A stretch of 64,000 nt of DNA from Rhodococcus sp. RD6.2 (GCF_001040705.1 NZ_CVQP01000001.1:113083-177082); one strand, 5' to 3'; positions 1-8,820 are shown, counted from the first letter of the stretch. Notes: generated by a model not told the origin, from the letters alone. Program-made: numbers and translations.

Positions 1-926
1 CCGGCAGTCTCAAGTCGGTCATCGACCGCGGACTGTTCCCCGGCCCCCGCATCTACCCGTCCCAGGCGGCGATTTCGCAGACCAGCGGACACGGCGACTT
101 CGGTTTCGTCTACGAGACGCCGACCGCGTTGGGCGGGGCGCAGTCCCGGGCCGAGCAGATCGGATTCATGCGAGTCGCGAACGGTGAGGCGCAAGTCCTT
201 GCCTCGGTGCGCGAGCAGTTGAAGAAGGGTGCCTCCCAGATCAAGGTGATGGTCGGCGGTGGTGCCGCGTCGATGTACGACCCGCTGTACACGGTGCAGT
301 TCACGGATGCGGAGTTGCGGGCAGCGGTGGACGCGGCCACCGACTACGGCACCTACGTAGCCACGCACGTCTACAACGTCACCGGCATTCGCCGGGCGGT
401 CGAGGCAGGTGTGAAGTCGATCGAGCACGGACATCTCGCCGACGAAGAGACCATCGCGATGCTGGCGGAGCGCGGTGTCTGGCTTTCGATGCAGCCGTTC
501 GCGCTCGGCGACCACCACTACCCCGACCCCGACCGCGCGGGGAAGGACCGCGAAATCTGCACCGGCACCGACCAGGTGTACGAGTGGGCGACGAAGCACG
601 GGGTGAAAGTGGCGTGGGGCACCGATCTACTCCTCGAACCGCAGCTCGCCGCCCGCCAGAGCGAAATGGCGGCCCGCCTGGGCGATCACTACAGCAACCT
701 CGACGCACTGCGGATGCTGACCTCCGGCAACGCGGAGCTGTTCCGGCTCTCGGGCGACCGTGACCCCTACCGGCAGGCACCGTTCGGTGTCGTCGCCGAG
801 GGCGCCTGGGCCGACGTCCTGCTCGTCGACGGCAACCCTCTCGAGGACCTGAACCTTCTGGCGGACCCGGGGAAGAACCTGTCGGTCATCGTGAAGAACG
901 GCGAGATCGTCAAGAACGGTCTCTGA
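1..926 (+). CDS. Metal-dependent amidohydrolase, 5' end missing
   Basis: The reading frame is open from base 3 to the TGA at 924-926, giving 307 visible residues, so the true start lies before the window. It resembles imidazolonepropionase/Xaa-Pro dipeptidase-like members of the amidohydrolase superfamily, which hydrolyse C-N bonds with a metal-bound water. Visible signatures are the early SGHGDF stretch, THVYN (a metal-binding beta strand), the IEHGH motif and WGTDLL near the C-terminal third, which should carry the catalytic aspartate. A closing beta-sandwich segment (ADVLLVDGNPLEDL) is typical of the family. The substrate cannot be told. The next gene begins 82 bp downstream on the same strand, but nothing shows co-transcription. 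Confidence 0.85.
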   Translation, partial: GSLKSVIDRGLFPGPRIYPSQAAISQTSGHGDFGFVYETPTALGGAQSRAEQIGFMRVANGEAQVLASVREQLKKGASQIKVMVGGGAASMYDPLYTVQFTDAELRAAVDAATDYGTYVATHVYNVTGIRRAVEAGVKSIEHGHLADEETIAMLAERGVWLSMQPFALGDHHYPDPDRAGKDREICTGTDQVYEWATKHGVKVAWGTDLLLEPQLAARQSEMAARLGDHYSNLDALRMLTSGNAELFRLSGDRDPYRQAPFGVVAEGAWADVLLVDGNPLEDLNLLADPGKNLSVIVKNGEIVKNGL

Positions 927-1008
927 CACCGCTCGCCGAGTTCTCCACCGAACACCAAACACTGTCGAAGGCACGCGCCGCCGGTCGGCGCGGGATGAGA
1001 GGTGTGAT

Positions 1009-1743
1009 TTGGTCGAAGTCACCACGGCGGAACCAGAGAAATTCTGGGAGCCGGTCCCTGGTTCCCTGGTATCCGCGATGGCAATAGAACTCCACGGGCC
1101 GTGGGGCCACGTGTTCGGCCCCCTCGACCTCGACATCGACGAGGGTGGGGTGACGGTACTGGCGGCGCAATCCGGTGCGGCCCGGACCGCCTTGCTCATG
1201 GCCTTGTGCGGCAGGATGCGCCTGTCGGGCGGCACCCTGACCGTGCTGGGCAAGACGAACCGACCACAGAAGGTGTTCGCGCAGTCTGCGGTCGCCTGCA
1301 TGAACGAACTCGACGGCGTCAGCCCGTCGGTCACCGTCCGGGACATCGTCACCGAACAATTACGCTGGGACTCAGCGTGGTTCAAGTTCGTGCCCCGCGT
1401 CCACGAGGATGGCGTGGAACGGATGTGCGCGGAGGTCTTCGGCGACATTCCACTGCCGCCGTTGAACGGCTTCGTCGACGACCTCCCCGAGATCCAGCAG
1501 ATGCTGCTCCGGATCGCGGTGGCCAACACGCACCGGCCCCCGCTGCTCGTCGTCGGGCGGCTGGACAAGGTCGCCGACGACGACGAGCGACGTATCCTCC
1601 TCGACCGCCTGGTGGCATTGGGGGAGAAGCAGTCGGTGATCACTGCCGACGTGAACCCCCTCCCGCCGGACAGCGGGGTCCGTGCGGTCGTCGAACTCGA
1701 ACTCGGTGCCGGCGACGTCGGTGTGCTGACAGAGGGGAGATGA
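1009..1743 (+). CDS. Degenerate ABC-type ATPase partner of a YhgE/Pip protein
   Basis: 244 residues with the outline of an ABC nucleotide-binding domain, but each catalytic motif is eroded. The Walker A position reads AQSGAART (residues 53-60), with both expected glycines lost and Arg in place of Lys. The LSGGQ signature is replaced by LPEIQ, and the Walker B strand LLVVGRLD lacks the usual acidic pair. It probably binds nucleotide poorly or not at all and may be a structural subunit. The TTG start is chosen for the GAGAGG-like ribosome site about 7 bases upstream; an in-frame ATG at 1078 lacks one. The next gene starts 3 bp after the stop, so the two form an operon. Family assignment is by motif layout and context. 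Confidence 0.7.
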   Translation: MVEVTTAEPEKFWEPVPGSLVSAMAIELHGPWGHVFGPLDLDIDEGGVTVLAAQSGAARTALLMALCGRMRLSGGTLTVLGKTNRPQKVFAQSAVACMNELDGVSPSVTVRDIVTEQLRWDSAWFKFVPRVHEDGVERMCAEVFGDIPLPPLNGFVDDLPEIQQMLLRIAVANTHRPPLLVVGRLDKVADDDERRILLDRLVALGEKQSVITADVNPLPPDSGVRAVVELELGAGDVGVLTEGR

Positions 1744-1746
1744 CTC

Positions 1747-3729
1747 GTGCTGGCAGGAGTGTCTCTCGGCAGCGATTCGAAGCGCTACTTCCGCGGCACC
1801 ATGCCGCGGATCGCGATCATCACGATCATCCTCATGCCACTGCTCTACGGGGCGATGTACCTGTGGGCGTTCTGGAACCCGTTCGGCGCGGTCGACAAGA
1901 TCCCGGCCGCGATCGTCAACAGCGACACCGGCCGCACCGCCACCGGGCAGCAGCTCGATGCCGGTGAGCAGGTGGTCAAGTCGCTCGTCGCCTCCGGCCA
2001 GCTGGACCTGGCCGAGGTGTCTGCGGACGAGGCCGCTCAGGGACTTTCGTCGGGAAAGTACTACTACACGATCACCCTGCCGGAGAACTTCAGCGCCGCA
2101 GTCGAATCGCCGAACGGCGACGACCCGCAGAAGGCGGAGTTGATCTTCACCTTCAACGATGCCAACAACTACCTCGCGACCATCATCGGGCAGGACGCCT
2201 CCGAACAGGTCATCAACCAGGTCAACACGACCATCGGTGCGCAGGGCGTCGGGCAGGTGCTCACCGGGCTGCAGAGCGCCGGCGCCGGCCTGAAACAGGC
2301 TGCCGACGGCGCCGACCAACTCGCCGCCGGGATCGACACCGCCAAGGCCGGCGCAGACCAGCTCAGCTCGGGCGCGAACGAGTTGGCGACGAACATGGTC
2401 ACCGCTGAGGCCGGTTCGGCGCAACTGGCCAGCGGTGCAGATCAACTCGCGACTGCGATCGACGGTGCCACCACGCCGCTGATCAACGCGCTGGGCAGCG
2501 GCGCAGTCCCGAACATCGGCGGTCAGGTGTCCGAACTCCGACGGTCTCTGGAGGCCTTGGGGAGCAGAATTCCCGAGGGGACGCCACCGCCGGTCACCGC
2601 AGTTTCACGAGCCCTCGAAATCCTCGGTCAGAGCAACGATCCCCTGGTCGAGCGGGCCGTGGCGGTGCTGTCGCCGCTCGCCGCCCAGCAGGTGAGTGGC
2701 GACGCCGCACAGTTGCAGGCGGAGATCGGGCGACTCAGCGGTGACGCCCGCGCGGTCGAGTACCAACTGACGGACCCGGGCAGCCCCCTGCAATCGGGTC
2801 TCGCGGTGCTGCAGAACGGGGGGATCGCGTCGGATCTCCAGCAGTTGCGCAGCGGCGCCGACGAACTCAGTAGTGGCGCAAGCGCGCTCAACTCCGGTTT
2901 GGTTCAGTTGACCGACGGCAGCCGGCAGCTCGCCGGGGGTGCCGGGCAGCTCGCGTCCGGGATGGTCGAACTGCAGACCGGCTCTCACGAACTCGCCGGT
3001 GCCCTCGAGCAGGGCGCCGGGCAGGTGCCGAGCTGGTCCGACGAGCAGAAGACCGCGACGGCGGACACGTTGTCGACTCCGGTCGCCCTCAAGCAGGACT
3101 ACACGAACGTGGCTTCCACGTTCGGCACCGGATTCGCGCCGTTCTTCCTCTCGCTGGCACTGTTCGTCGGCGGCATCATCACGTGGATGCTGCTGACCCC
3201 CTTGCAGTCCCGGCCGACGATCGGCGGTGTCGGCCTCTATCGCACGGTGCTGGCGTCGTACTGGCCGGCACTGCTGGTGGGGATTCTCCAGGTGGCCGTC
3301 ATGTACACCGTCGTGCACTTCGGTGTCGGGCTCGATGTGAAGCACGTGCTGGGCACGATCGCGTTCCTGATACTGGTCTCCGCCACCTACCTTGCGATGA
3401 TCCAGGCGTTCAATGCGCTGTTCGGGGTAGCGGTCGGGCGCGTGGTGACGCTCGCCTTCCTGATGCTTCAACTGGTCTCTGCCGGCGGAATCTACCCGGT
3501 CCCCACCACCGCCAAGCCGTTTCAGTACATCCATCCGTTCGACCCGATGACGTACACCGTCAACGGGCTGCGGCAGCTCACCATCGGCGAACAGGTCGAC
3601 TCGCGGCTGTGGATCGCCATCGCGGTACTCATCGGCATCCTGCTGGTGAGCCTGAGCGTCAGCGCGTTGTCCGTGCGCCGCAACCGGCAGTACACGATGG
3701 AACGGCTCTACCCGCCCATCGAAGTGTGA
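1747..3729 (+). CDS. YhgE/Pip-type ABC-2-like membrane protein
   Basis: 660 residues. One N-terminal membrane helix (about residues 20-40: IITIILMPLLYGAMYLWAF) is followed by a large extracytoplasmic region of repeated GADQLAAG/GANELA-type heptads, then five or more C-terminal helices from about residue 458. This is the layout of the YhgE/Pip (phage infection protein) family of ABC-2-like exporters. The helical repeats probably form a long coiled stalk outside the membrane. It begins with GTG 3 bp after the pseudo-ATPase gene, implying translational coupling and a joint complex. Substrate is unknown; relatives are linked to surface-molecule export or phage adsorption. Confidence 0.85.
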   Translation: MLAGVSLGSDSKRYFRGTMPRIAIITIILMPLLYGAMYLWAFWNPFGAVDKIPAAIVNSDTGRTATGQQLDAGEQVVKSLVASGQLDLAEVSADEAAQGLSSGKYYYTITLPENFSAAVESPNGDDPQKAELIFTFNDANNYLATIIGQDASEQVINQVNTTIGAQGVGQVLTGLQSAGAGLKQAADGADQLAAGIDTAKAGADQLSSGANELATNMVTAEAGSAQLASGADQLATAIDGATTPLINALGSGAVPNIGGQVSELRRSLEALGSRIPEGTPPPVTAVSRALEILGQSNDPLVERAVAVLSPLAAQQVSGDAAQLQAEIGRLSGDARAVEYQLTDPGSPLQSGLAVLQNGGIASDLQQLRSGADELSSGASALNSGLVQLTDGSRQLAGGAGQLASGMVELQTGSHELAGALEQGAGQVPSWSDEQKTATADTLSTPVALKQDYTNVASTFGTGFAPFFLSLALFVGGIITWMLLTPLQSRPTIGGVGLYRTVLASYWPALLVGILQVAVMYTVVHFGVGLDVKHVLGTIAFLILVSATYLAMIQAFNALFGVAVGRVVTLAFLMLQLVSAGGIYPVPTTAKPFQYIHPFDPMTYTVNGLRQLTIGEQVDSRLWIAIAVLIGILLVSLSVSALSVRRNRQYTMERLYPPIEV

Positions 3730-3799
3730 CGGTTCACCGCACAACAGATTTCGCTCCACGAACATCCACCGAGTGTCGGAAACGAGTATTGGAGAGAAG

Positions 3800-5176
3800 A
3801 TGTCTGATTCCTTTGCAGTGCCCACCGAAACCCTTGCCCCGGCCTACACCGGACGACTCGGAACCGATGCGGTGCCGGCACTCCGGCTGCCGAAGTCCGA
3901 GACCGACCCGGAGGCCGCCTACCGGTTCATCCACGACGAACTGATGCTCGACGGAAGTTCCCGGTTGAACCTGGCGACCTTCGTCACCACGTGGATGGAC
4001 CCGCAGGCGGACCGGTTGATGGCCGAGACGTTCGACAAGAACATGATCGACAAGGACGAGTACCCGCAGACCGCGGAGATCGAGACCCGCTGCGTGAACA
4101 TGGTTGCGGCCCTGTTCAATGCGGACGGGCTCGACGAGTCCGATCCGTCGTCCGCCACGGGGGTGTCCACCGTCGGCTCCTCGGAGGCGGTGATGCTCGC
4201 CGGACTCGCCCTCAAGTGGCGCTGGCGGGCGGCGCGGGAGGCGGCCGGAAAGGACAACACACGCCCGAACCTGATCCTCGGCAGCAACGTCCAGGTCGTG
4301 TGGGAGAAGTTCTGTCGCTACTTCGACGTCGAACCGAAGTACCTCCCGATGGCGAAGGGGCGCTACGTCATCACCCCGGAGCAGGTTCGAGAGGCCGTGG
4401 ACGAGAACACCATCGGTGTGGTCGCGATTCTCGGGACCACGTTCACCGGTGAGCTCGAGCCGGTCGCCGAGATCTCCGACGTTCTCGACGAGATCGCGGC
4501 GCAGGGTGGACCGGACGTCCCGCTGCACGTCGACGCGGCGAGCGGCGGCTTCGTGGTGCCCTTCCTGCATCCCGAGCTGAAGTGGGACTTCCGTCTCCCG
4601 CGTGTCGTGTCCATCAACGTCAGCGGCCACAAGTACGGCATGACCTATCCGGGTATCGGATTCGTCGTGTGGCGGTCGAAGGAGTACCTGCCCGAGGACC
4701 TCGTCTTCCGCGTCAACTATCTGGGCGGGGACATGCCCACCTTCACATTGAACTTCTCCCGACCGGGCAATCAGGTGGTGGGTCAGTACTACAACTTCAT
4801 CAGGCTGGGTGTCGCGGGGTACACCCAGATCATGGAGTCGTTGCGGGACACCGCGCTGATGATCTCCTCGGAACTGTCGGCGATGCAGGACATGCACGTC
4901 ATCACGGACGGCACCGCGATTCCGGTGCTGTCGTTCGAGGTGGTCGGCGATCCCGGGTACACGGTGTTCGACATCTCGCACGAGCTGCGGGCCCGCGGCT
5001 TCCAGGTGCCCGCCTACACCATGCCCGCGGATGCGGAGGACGTGGCCGTCCTGCGAATCGTGTTGCGGGAGGGCTTCAGTCGTGACATGGCATACAAGCT
5101 CGTGCTGGCGATGAAGGACGTGGTGGCGCGACTGAAGTCCGGTGCCGGGCACACTGCGAGTGGCTTCGCGCATTGA
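3800..5176 (+). CDS. gadB: Glutamate decarboxylase (PLP-dependent)
   Basis: 458 residues, the usual length for bacterial GadA/GadB. It converts glutamate to GABA and CO2 while consuming a cytoplasmic proton, giving acid resistance or a GABA source. The PLP site is clear: HVDAASGG (His243, Asp245) and SGHKYG with Lys278 as the Schiff-base lysine. The ATG at 3800 is preferred over the in-frame GTG at 3773 because GGAGAG lies 5 bases upstream. It sits 70 bp after the YhgE-type gene on the same strand, possibly the same transcript. No glutamate/GABA antiporter is next to it. A 20-bp hairpin follows. Confidence 0.95.
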   Translation: MSDSFAVPTETLAPAYTGRLGTDAVPALRLPKSETDPEAAYRFIHDELMLDGSSRLNLATFVTTWMDPQADRLMAETFDKNMIDKDEYPQTAEIETRCVNMVAALFNADGLDESDPSSATGVSTVGSSEAVMLAGLALKWRWRAAREAAGKDNTRPNLILGSNVQVVWEKFCRYFDVEPKYLPMAKGRYVITPEQVREAVDENTIGVVAILGTTFTGELEPVAEISDVLDEIAAQGGPDVPLHVDAASGGFVVPFLHPELKWDFRLPRVVSINVSGHKYGMTYPGIGFVVWRSKEYLPEDLVFRVNYLGGDMPTFTLNFSRPGNQVVGQYYNFIRLGVAGYTQIMESLRDTALMISSELSAMQDMHVITDGTAIPVLSFEVVGDPGYTVFDISHELRARGFQVPAYTMPADAEDVAVLRIVLREGFSRDMAYKLVLAMKDVVARLKSGAGHTASGFAH

Positions 5177-5243
5177 CACTGGTCTCCCAGTCCGGCTTTC
5201 GTGCACCGAGTCGGGGATCGAGTGGCACTACCTGGTTTGGCGG

Positions 5244-5287
5244 CCACCAGCGGCGCAGGTGTGGCTACACACCTGCGCCGCTGGTGG
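5244..5287 (+). terminator. Perfect 20-bp hairpin after gadB
   Basis: A perfect inverted repeat: 20-base arms (5244-5263 and 5268-5287) around the loop GCTA. There is no T-run, as is common in actinobacterial terminators. It lies 67 bp after the gadB stop and before the next co-oriented gene, so it likely ends or attenuates the gadB transcript. Confidence 0.7.
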
Positions 5288-5383
5288 TACCCGATGGCGC
5301 CCGATATCGGTGCCGCACAACATCGCGACTTCCGTGGGCGGGAGGTCGGACAATCCTCCCTTCTCTCGATTGGGCTGTGCATC

Positions 5384-6031
5384 ATGCTGATTCACCCGAC
5401 TCTACGAATGCAGTCGTGGGGTTTTGTCATCGGCTCACTGCTGTTCGCGCTCGGATCCGCCCCCTGGATCTCCACGGCCATGGGTGCGGCCGCCGCCAAC
5501 ACATCCTTCTTCGTCGGCTCGTGGTTCTTCACCGCTGCTGCGTTCATCCAACTGGTGCTGAGCGGGGCAGCGACCACCACCGACCAGGGCAAGCCGGCGA
5601 TTCGGGCCGAATGGCTTTCCGCCGCGATCCAGTTCCTCGGAACGATACTGTTCAACATCAGCACGGGTGCTGCCCTGCACGCACACACGGTCGAGGGTGA
5701 GATGCACCTCGTGTGGAATCCCAACGCCGAGGGATCCGTCGCCTTCCTGCTCAGCAGCGCCTTGGCCGTCCTGATGCTCGTGCGGGCCAACCAGATCTGG
5801 GAACCCGGGTCGAAGGTCTGGCAGAGCGTGTGGCTGAACCTGCTGGGGTCGATCGCTTTCGGGGTCTCCGCTGTGGGAGCTTTCATCACCCGGAACGGCA
5901 CAGTGATGGACGACGTCCTGGCGATCGGAGGAACCTTCGTAGGTGCGTTGTGCTTCTTCGCGGCCTCTGCGCTCTTCCTCGGCGAGCCGGACCGGCCCGC
6001 AGTCGAGGAGTTCGCCGCAGCGACCGAGTAG
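5384..6031 (+). CDS. Membrane protein, probably YrhK-like
   Basis: 215 residues starting MLIHPTLRMQSWGFVIGSLL. There are about six hydrophobic helices: about 11-28, 39-57, 77-97, 118-136, 152-170 and 179-196. The short segment WGFVIGSLLFALGSAPW recalls YrhK-domain proteins, a small family of unknown function; I give that as a tentative label. The ATG at 5384 is chosen because the membrane-protein composition begins there; the upstream in-frame stretch is arginine-rich and overlaps the gadB terminator hairpin. No strong ribosome site is visible. Functional linkage to gadB is possible from position only. Confidence 0.6.
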   Translation: MLIHPTLRMQSWGFVIGSLLFALGSAPWISTAMGAAAANTSFFVGSWFFTAAAFIQLVLSGAATTTDQGKPAIRAEWLSAAIQFLGTILFNISTGAALHAHTVEGEMHLVWNPNAEGSVAFLLSSALAVLMLVRANQIWEPGSKVWQSVWLNLLGSIAFGVSAVGAFITRNGTVMDDVLAIGGTFVGALCFFAASALFLGEPDRPAVEEFAAATE

Positions 6032-6034
6032 CGC

Positions 6035-6104
6035 GTCAGATCAGCCAGGCCGCCGCGTTGGAAGGAAGCGCGCCGTCGACGAGCGGGGCGCTCGCGAGCA
6101 GCAG
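6035..6104. repeat. 70-bp direct repeat, left copy
   Basis: Seventy bases here are identical to 7144-7213. The right copy is the last 23 codons (with the stop) of the alpha-glucosidase gene on the minus strand; this left copy is a free fragment of the same 3' end without a coding region attached. Between them lies only the macrodomain gene and its upstream region. Identity stops abruptly on both sides (C versus G before it, GCGTG versus CTGTC after it). Confidence 0.97.
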
Positions 6105-6222
6105 GCGTGCCACGACCACCTCTATTTCCGGCTCGGAGACAGTCTGCGGCGCAGTTCACAAGACTCTGGGATTTACCCGGTCAACGATCCGTGACGAGCC
6201 ACTAGCTCGGCAGAATGGGTTC

Positions 6223-7137
6223 ATGACCACCCTCGTCGCCATTCACGGCGATATCACCACCCAAACCACCGACGCCATAGTCAACGCCGCCAACAACGCG
6301 ATGCGCGGAGGAGGTGGAGTGGACGGTGCGATCCATCGCGCTGGCGGCCCCGAGATCCTGAGGGAGTGCATCGCACGGTTTCCACACGGGCTCGCAACCG
6401 GCGCCGCAGGGTGGACTCCCGCAGGCGCGTTGGACGCGCGCTGGATCGTCCACACTGCTGGTCCTGACTATCGCGCAGGCCAGCGCGACCGGGCGCTGCT
6501 GGAGTCCTGCTACCGGCGGTCACTCGCGGTGGCCGACGAGGTGGGTGCGCGCAGCGTTGCCTTCCCGCTCATCAGCGCCGGCTCGTACGGATGGCCGCAG
6601 CGGGAGGCGATCGTCGCGGCGATCGACACGATAGCCACCACCCCGACGGTCGTCGACGAGGTGCGCCTCGTCGCCCGCGACGAGGAAACCTACCGAGAGG
6701 TCTCGTCGACGCTGGCGATGGCGACGTCTGTACGCATCCTGCAGGGTGTGCGGGAACTACATCGCCGTGGCTACCACCGCCTGCGGATGCACCCCGGCAT
6801 CGCACCCAGCGGGATGCACTGGCGGATCGCGCTGTGGGACGCCGCCGAGCCCGATGCCAAGGTCTGGTACACGTCTGGCGCCGGCTCCGAGTTCGCGGAT
6901 GGCGTCGTGGATGCGATGACGCCACCGACCGTCGTTGCGGACCTGATCCTGCGAGCGATCGCGACTCTGACATCGACGGCGGACGAACCCGGTTACGGCG
7001 CTTGGTTGGCGGGGCTCCTGGCTCTCGTCGAACCGGAGCACCAACTGCCTGTGGCGTACGCGGAGTATTTCAGCCCTTCCGCCGGCTGGGAGATCGGCTG
7101 GGGCAGCGGGGTTCGGTACCCGGTCCCGCCACGGTGA
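6223..7137 (+). CDS. Macrodomain protein with unrecognised C-terminal domain
   Basis: 304 residues. Residues 1-160 are a macrodomain that should bind or hydrolyse ADP-ribose derivatives: GDI at 9-11, NAANN at 21-25, GGGGVDGAIH at 29-38 and the phosphate-loop SAGSYG at 118-123. These match O-acetyl-ADP-ribose deacetylase/MacroD-type enzymes. Residues about 175-304 are a second, non-macro domain containing HRRGYHRLRMHPG, YTSGAGSEFADG and a tryptophan-rich end (AYAEYF, GWEIGWGSG) that I cannot assign. The ATG at 6223 is chosen because the macro fold begins immediately; the frame is open further upstream but runs through the 70-bp repeat. No Shine-Dalgarno is obvious. The gene is bounded by 70-bp direct repeats, suggesting recent arrival. 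Confidence 0.9.
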   Translation: MTTLVAIHGDITTQTTDAIVNAANNAMRGGGGVDGAIHRAGGPEILRECIARFPHGLATGAAGWTPAGALDARWIVHTAGPDYRAGQRDRALLESCYRRSLAVADEVGARSVAFPLISAGSYGWPQREAIVAAIDTIATTPTVVDEVRLVARDEETYREVSSTLAMATSVRILQGVRELHRRGYHRLRMHPGIAPSGMHWRIALWDAAEPDAKVWYTSGAGSEFADGVVDAMTPPTVVADLILRAIATLTSTADEPGYGAWLAGLLALVEPEHQLPVAYAEYFSPSAGWEIGWGSGVRYPVPPR

Positions 7138-7143
7138 CGACGG

Positions 7144-7213
7144 GTCAGATCAGCCAGGCCGCCGCGTTGGAAGGAAGCGCGCCGTCGACGAGCGGGGCGC
7201 TCGCGAGCAGCAG
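7144..7213. repeat. 70-bp direct repeat, right copy (3' end of alpha-glucosidase)
   Basis: Identical to 6035-6104. It covers the stop codon and the final 22 sense codons of the minus-strand alpha-glucosidase gene (protein end ASAPLVDGALPSNAAAWLI). The macrodomain gene ends 6 bp outside this copy. Confidence 0.97.
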
Positions 7214-8761
7214 CTGTCCCGGAGGCAGGGGGATCGGGCCGTCGGTGGCGTTGAGCGCACAGATGAGCCCACCGCGCCGGCGGAACGCCAGGCAGCCGGG
7301 AGGACTGCCGTACCAGTCGAGGCCGTCGCCCGAGAACTCCGGGCGCTGCGAGCGCAGTTCGATCGCGGTGCGGTACAGCGACAGCATCGACCGGACGTCC
7401 TCGAGCTGTGCCTCGACCGTCAGCGGAGCCCAGTCCGCAGGCATCGGCAGCCACGTCGACTCGGCGGTGGTGAACCCGAACGGCGGCTCGGTACCTTGCC
7501 ACGGCAGCGGCACGCGGCAGCCGTCGCGGCCGCGCTCGGTGTGACCGGAACGCTCCCACACCGGATCCTGAAGCGCGTCCTCGGGCAGATCGTCGACGTT
7601 CGGCAACCCCAGCTCGGCGCCGTTGTAGACGAAGACGGCCCCGGGCAGGGCGAACTCGACGAGCGTCATCGCCCGCGCCCGCGCCCAACCGAGGGCGCCG
7701 CCGCCGTACCGCGTCACCTCCCGCTCCACGTCGTGGTTCGACAGCGTCCACGTCGGCGTGCCACCCACCGCCGCGACTGCGGCGAGCGAGTTGTCGACCG
7801 CGGCCCGCACCTGCTCGGCGCTGAACTTCGCCTCGGCGAGCCGGAAGTTGAAACCCAGATGCAGCTCGTCCGGCCGGATGTACTCCCCGAACCGCTCGTT
7901 GTCGCGGACCCAGATCTCGCCGACCGCCATCGTGCCGGGGAACTCGTTCATCACCTTGCGGATACCGCGGTGGATCTCGTGCACGCCCGGATTGTTGAAC
8001 CGCGGATCGTCGTCGTCGTTGCGCATCAATTCGTTGAGATCCCAGTCGTGGTCCGGGAGGCCCTCCGGCTTCGCCATCCCGTGCGCGACGTCGATCCGGA
8101 ACCCGTCCACGCCGCGACTGAGCCAGAACCGCAGCGTCGTGTACAGATCCTCCGCGACCTCCGGGTTCTCCCAGTTCAGGTCGGGCTGCTCACGCGCGAA
8201 GATGTGCAGGTACCACTGTCCTGGCGTGCCGTCCGCCTCGGTGATCCGCGTCCACGCAGGACCGCCGAAGATGGACGGCCAGTTGTTCGGCGGCTCGTCG
8301 CCGTTCTCGCCCTTGCCGTCACGAAAGATGTATCGGGACCGCTCGGGGCTGCCGGGCGCCGCGGCCAACGCCGCGACGAACCACTCGTGCTGATCGCTGG
8401 TGTGGTTCGGGACCAGGTCCATCGTCACCTTGATGCGGCGTGCGTGCGCCTCCTCGATCAACGCGTCCATCGTTGCGAGATCACCGAACAGGGGATCGAT
8501 GTCACGCGGATCGGACACGTCGTACCCGTGGTCCGCCATCGGGGAGCGCATCACCGGGCTCAGCCAGATCGCGTCGATCCCGAGCAGCTCCAGGTAACCG
8601 AGACGCTCCCGGACCCCACCGAGATCACCGACACCGTCCCCGTTGCCGTCGGAGAACGAGCGCGGGTAGATCTGGTAGAACACCCCGTTCGTCCACCACC
8701 GGTCGGACTCCGCCTGCCCCGCAACCCCCTGCGGGCTCTCCACGCTGCTCACGCCCGCCAC
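7145..8761 (-). CDS. aglA: Alpha-glucosidase, GH13 family
   Basis: 538 residues of the alpha-amylase (GH13) superfamily, hydrolysing alpha-1,4 or alpha-1,6 glucosidic bonds of short oligosaccharides in the cytoplasm. The TIM barrel opens with FYQIYPRSFSDGNGDGVGDL, and the four conserved regions are visible: MDLVPNHTS, GFRIDVAHG (nucleophile Asp224), GEIWV (acid/base Glu282) and LSNHDVER (Asp344). Length matches oligo-1,6-glucosidase/maltase types. The far GTG is taken as start; a GTG three codons in (8752) is equally possible. Gene order with glbO matches M. tuberculosis aglA (Rv2471). The last 70 bases are duplicated at 6035-6104. Confidence 0.92.
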   Translation of the reverse strand: MAGVSSVESPQGVAGQAESDRWWTNGVFYQIYPRSFSDGNGDGVGDLGGVRERLGYLELLGIDAIWLSPVMRSPMADHGYDVSDPRDIDPLFGDLATMDALIEEAHARRIKVTMDLVPNHTSDQHEWFVAALAAAPGSPERSRYIFRDGKGENGDEPPNNWPSIFGGPAWTRITEADGTPGQWYLHIFAREQPDLNWENPEVAEDLYTTLRFWLSRGVDGFRIDVAHGMAKPEGLPDHDWDLNELMRNDDDDPRFNNPGVHEIHRGIRKVMNEFPGTMAVGEIWVRDNERFGEYIRPDELHLGFNFRLAEAKFSAEQVRAAVDNSLAAVAAVGGTPTWTLSNHDVEREVTRYGGGALGWARARAMTLVEFALPGAVFVYNGAELGLPNVDDLPEDALQDPVWERSGHTERGRDGCRVPLPWQGTEPPFGFTTAESTWLPMPADWAPLTVEAQLEDVRSMLSLYRTAIELRSQRPEFSGDGLDWYGSPPGCLAFRRRGGLICALNATDGPIPLPPGQLLLASAPLVDGALPSNAAAWLI

Positions 8762-8820
8762 AGTGCCACACGCCGACGACGGTCACGACTCGTGGCGGCG
8801 CCGACCGCAGGTCCTGTCGA

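Noticed and set aside
5713..6222. Upstream extension of the macrodomain reading frame
   Set aside because: The open frame runs through the preceding membrane-protein gene in another frame and through the 70-bp repeat; protein homology starts at the ATG 6223.
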